Source of the DNA: an uncultured Bacteroidales bacterium
GTDB lineage: Bacteria; Bacteroidota; Bacteroidia; Bacteroidales; Muribaculaceae
Direction of reading: 5' to 3'
DNA: 13,938 nucleotides
NCBI GenBank assembly: GCA_900554715.1
Contig: USIN01000026.1
Coordinates: 1 to 13,938 of the forward strand
This document shows positions 13,266-13,938 of the stretch, piece by piece (the stretch's first letter is position 1; each line of letters starts with the position of its first letter). The notes below the pieces were generated by a model. That model searched no databases, was not told the origin of the DNA, and worked only from the letters and a program-made list of their open reading frames with translations. Position numbers and translations under genes: made by a program.

Positions 13266-13301
13266 GACCTTATCGACCTTAATGACTTTATAGACCTTAT
13301 C
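13266..13301 (+). repeat. 9-nt-period tandem tract (GACCTTATC-like)
   Basis: Four consecutive 9-mers: GACCTTATC, GACCTTAAT, GACTTTATA, GACCTTATC. A second, less regular tract heads copy A (about 12943-12992: GACCTTGCC, GACCTTCTT, a 4-base slip, GGCCTTAAT, GACTTTAAT, AACCTTATC). The multiple-of-three period keeps frames open but no protein is implied. Confidence 0.8.
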
Positions 13302-13349
13302 CTCCCTAAATCGCAAAAATTTTTGTCCCAGCTCCGAGCTTCAGCGAGG
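13275..13349 (+). repeat. 76-bp direct repeat, copy B
   Basis: Second copy of the repeat at 12966-13041, 309 bp downstream in the same orientation. It is flanked on both sides by hairpins: the group at 13085-13245 precedes it and the group at 13354-13648 follows. The most conserved part is the 3' half (TCCCT...AAATTTTTGT...CTTCAGCGAGG). Confidence 0.85.
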
Positions 13350-13353
13350 CCTC

Positions 13354-13626
13354 CTCGAAGCCTCACAGAGGCGAGATTGTGACATAACCCCGGGCGCGGG
13401 AGCTTCGCAGAAGCGACCAAGCCTGGGTAAAGTAGGGCTGCGCCACGGCACAGCCGCGTAAACGCCTGATGCTTTTGCTATTATGGTGCGATATCACTCT
13501 CCTCCGCGGCTACGTATCGGGACCGAGCTATCAGATTTGTCCTTGTATCGGCGGCTTGCCGTCGTATGGAACTACGGCTTCAGCCGTAGTAGCCAACTCA
13601 CTGGTTCCAAGGGCTGAAACCCTTGG
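13354..13626. repeat. Hairpin group 2, downstream of copy B
   Basis: Seven inverted repeats in 273 bp. 13354-13375: GCCTC / GAGGC with loop ACA, extended outside by CTC / GAG. 13389-13400: CCCG / CGGG. 13402-13414: GCTTC / GAAGC, loop GCA, itself inside a weaker outer pairing of ACCC (13387-13390) with GGGT (13425-13428). 13436-13455: GGCTG / CAGCC, then a C-A mismatch and GCC / GGC. 13549-13564: 7 bp with one G-U, loop TT. 13571-13590: ACTACGGC / GCCGTAGT, perfect 8 bp, loop TTCA. 13607-13626: CCAAGGG / CCCTTGG, perfect 7 bp, loop CTGAAA. Stems differ while loops stay short. Confidence 0.75.
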
Positions 13627-13631
13627 TCCAT

Positions 13632-13660
13632 ATCGCCTTGCAGGCGATTTTTGCTTTTAT
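13632..13660 (+). terminator. Last hairpin of the array, terminator-like
   Basis: ATCGCCT (13632-13638) and AGGCGAT (13642-13648) form a perfect 7-bp stem with loop TGC. TTTTTG and CTTTTAT follow, so a plus-strand transcript could end here. It is the only member of the array with a good T-run. Nothing upstream on the plus strand is a known gene, so what would be terminated is unknown. Confidence 0.5.
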
Positions 13661-13783
13661 GTCTTTCTGTCTCAAAAACCTTCTGTTCTTATGCCCTTAT
13701 GTTCTTTTGTTCTGTCGTGATTTAACCATTCTAAAATTGCATCCGGCTACGCTTTTAGTCACAAAACCCGTCAAAACGCGCCT

Positions 13784-13791
13784 TATCTTTG
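13784..13791 (+). promoter_or_regulatory. -7 box upstream of the partial gene at 13800
   Basis: TATCTTTG matches TAnnTTTG exactly and ends 8 bases before the ATG at 13800. No clear TTTG lies 19-21 bases upstream. If used, the transcript would start at or within a few bases of the start codon. Confidence 0.5.
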
Positions 13792-13799
13792 CAACACCG

Positions 13800-13938
13800 A
13801 TGAAAAGCGCCATTTATACATACCACTTTCGCCGCTACCTCGGCCGCAATCTCACGCGCGCCGAGGCAGCCGTCATCGGTCCGCTCGAGAAGATGCGCAT
13901 CCGCGGCCTCGAGCGGCGACTCCTCGTCGTCGACCCGC
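13800..13938 (+). CDS. Unknown protein, N-terminal 46 residues only
   Basis: An open frame runs from ATG at 13800 to the right edge. It begins MKSAIYTYHFRRYLGRN and continues with a basic, Leu/Arg/Glu-rich sequence (AEAAVIGPLEKMRIRGLERR) before LLVVDP at the edge. Codon use is GC-rich in third positions (CTC, GTC, CGC, GGC) like the other genes of the window, and a promoter -7 box lies just upstream, so it is probably a real gene. No signal peptide is seen. I do not recognise the family; a soluble cytoplasmic protein is the most that can be inferred. Confidence 0.65.
   Translation, partial: MKSAIYTYHFRRYLGRNLTRAEAAVIGPLEKMRIRGLERRLLVVDP

Larger units (their letters stand above)
12812..13799. 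other. 988-bp gene-free region with repeats and a hairpin array
   Basis: I see no credible coding sequence here on either strand: the open frames run through the hairpins and repeats and have no family resemblance. Left to right it holds a minus-strand -7 box (12848-12855), 9-nt-period tracts with a 76-bp direct repeat (copy A 12966-13041, copy B 13275-13349), hairpins between and after the copies (13085-13648), an unstructured T-rich stretch (13649-13740), and a plus-strand -7 box (13784-13791). No transposase, integrase or tRNA gene adjoins it. Confidence 0.75.

Noticed and set aside
13085..13648. CRISPR array
   Set aside because: Hairpin stems differ from each other, spacing is irregular and there is no repeated unit of 24-40 bp with unique spacers; no cas gene is visible.
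13042..13660. Integron-type attC sites or an insertion-sequence remnant
   Set aside because: No paired core sites of the attC type, no terminal inverted repeats with target duplication, and no integrase or transposase fragment in any frame that I could recognise.
13226..13720. Small open frames in the repeat region (minus 13226-13420; plus 13469-13720)
   Set aside because: They read straight through hairpins and the 9-nt tract, lack promoters and family similarity, and have composition unlike the neighbouring genes.

Overview
The window looks like a chromosomal segment of a GC-rich member of the Bacteroidales, probably Muribaculaceae or a close relative. The evidence is a TonB-type outer-membrane barrel with a carboxypeptidase-regulatory-like N-terminal domain, a DUF4919 protein, a secreted protein with a T9SS-like C-terminal sorting domain, near absence of Shine-Dalgarno sequences, and repeated matches to the Bacteroidetes primary promoter (TTTG, 19-21 bp, TAnnTTTG). 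The genus is an inference; no rRNA gene or other marker is present.

Positions 1-2394, minus strand: a compact operon tyrS-queF-queC (queC runs off the left edge). It couples tyrosyl-tRNA synthetase to two preQ0/preQ1 enzymes of queuosine synthesis. A good promoter lies just upstream of tyrS, and a hairpin terminator separates it from the next gene. Positions 2552-5374, minus strand: a 940-residue outer-membrane beta-barrel protein. It is divergent from a 115-117-residue proline-rich lipoprotein (5574-5927, plus strand). Their shared intergenic region carries a 21-bp phased pair of 9-bp direct repeats. Positions 6013-8430, plus strand: a large secreted phosphodiester-glycosidase-family protein with its own strong promoter and a perfect terminator.

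Positions 8486-8741 are non-coding and hold three consecutive hairpins. Then follow, on the minus strand, a MATE transporter (8742-10088) and a membrane-anchored TPR protein (10192-10842). The TPR gene is divergent from cytidine deaminase (cdd, 11024-11497, plus strand). A two-gene minus-strand operon encodes a DUF456-like membrane protein and a DUF4919 exported protein (12811 down to 11555).

Positions 12812-13799 form a gene-free stretch of almost 1 kb. It is the most unusual part of the window: two copies of a ~76-bp direct repeat (about 86% identical, 309 bp apart), each headed by a 9-nt-period tract, and each followed by a run of short hairpins with unrelated stem sequences. At least a dozen hairpins occur between 13085 and 13648, and the last is followed by a T-rich tract. 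A partial unknown gene starts at 13800 just after a promoter-like -7 box. No mobile-element gene, CRISPR array, tRNA or rRNA gene was recognised.
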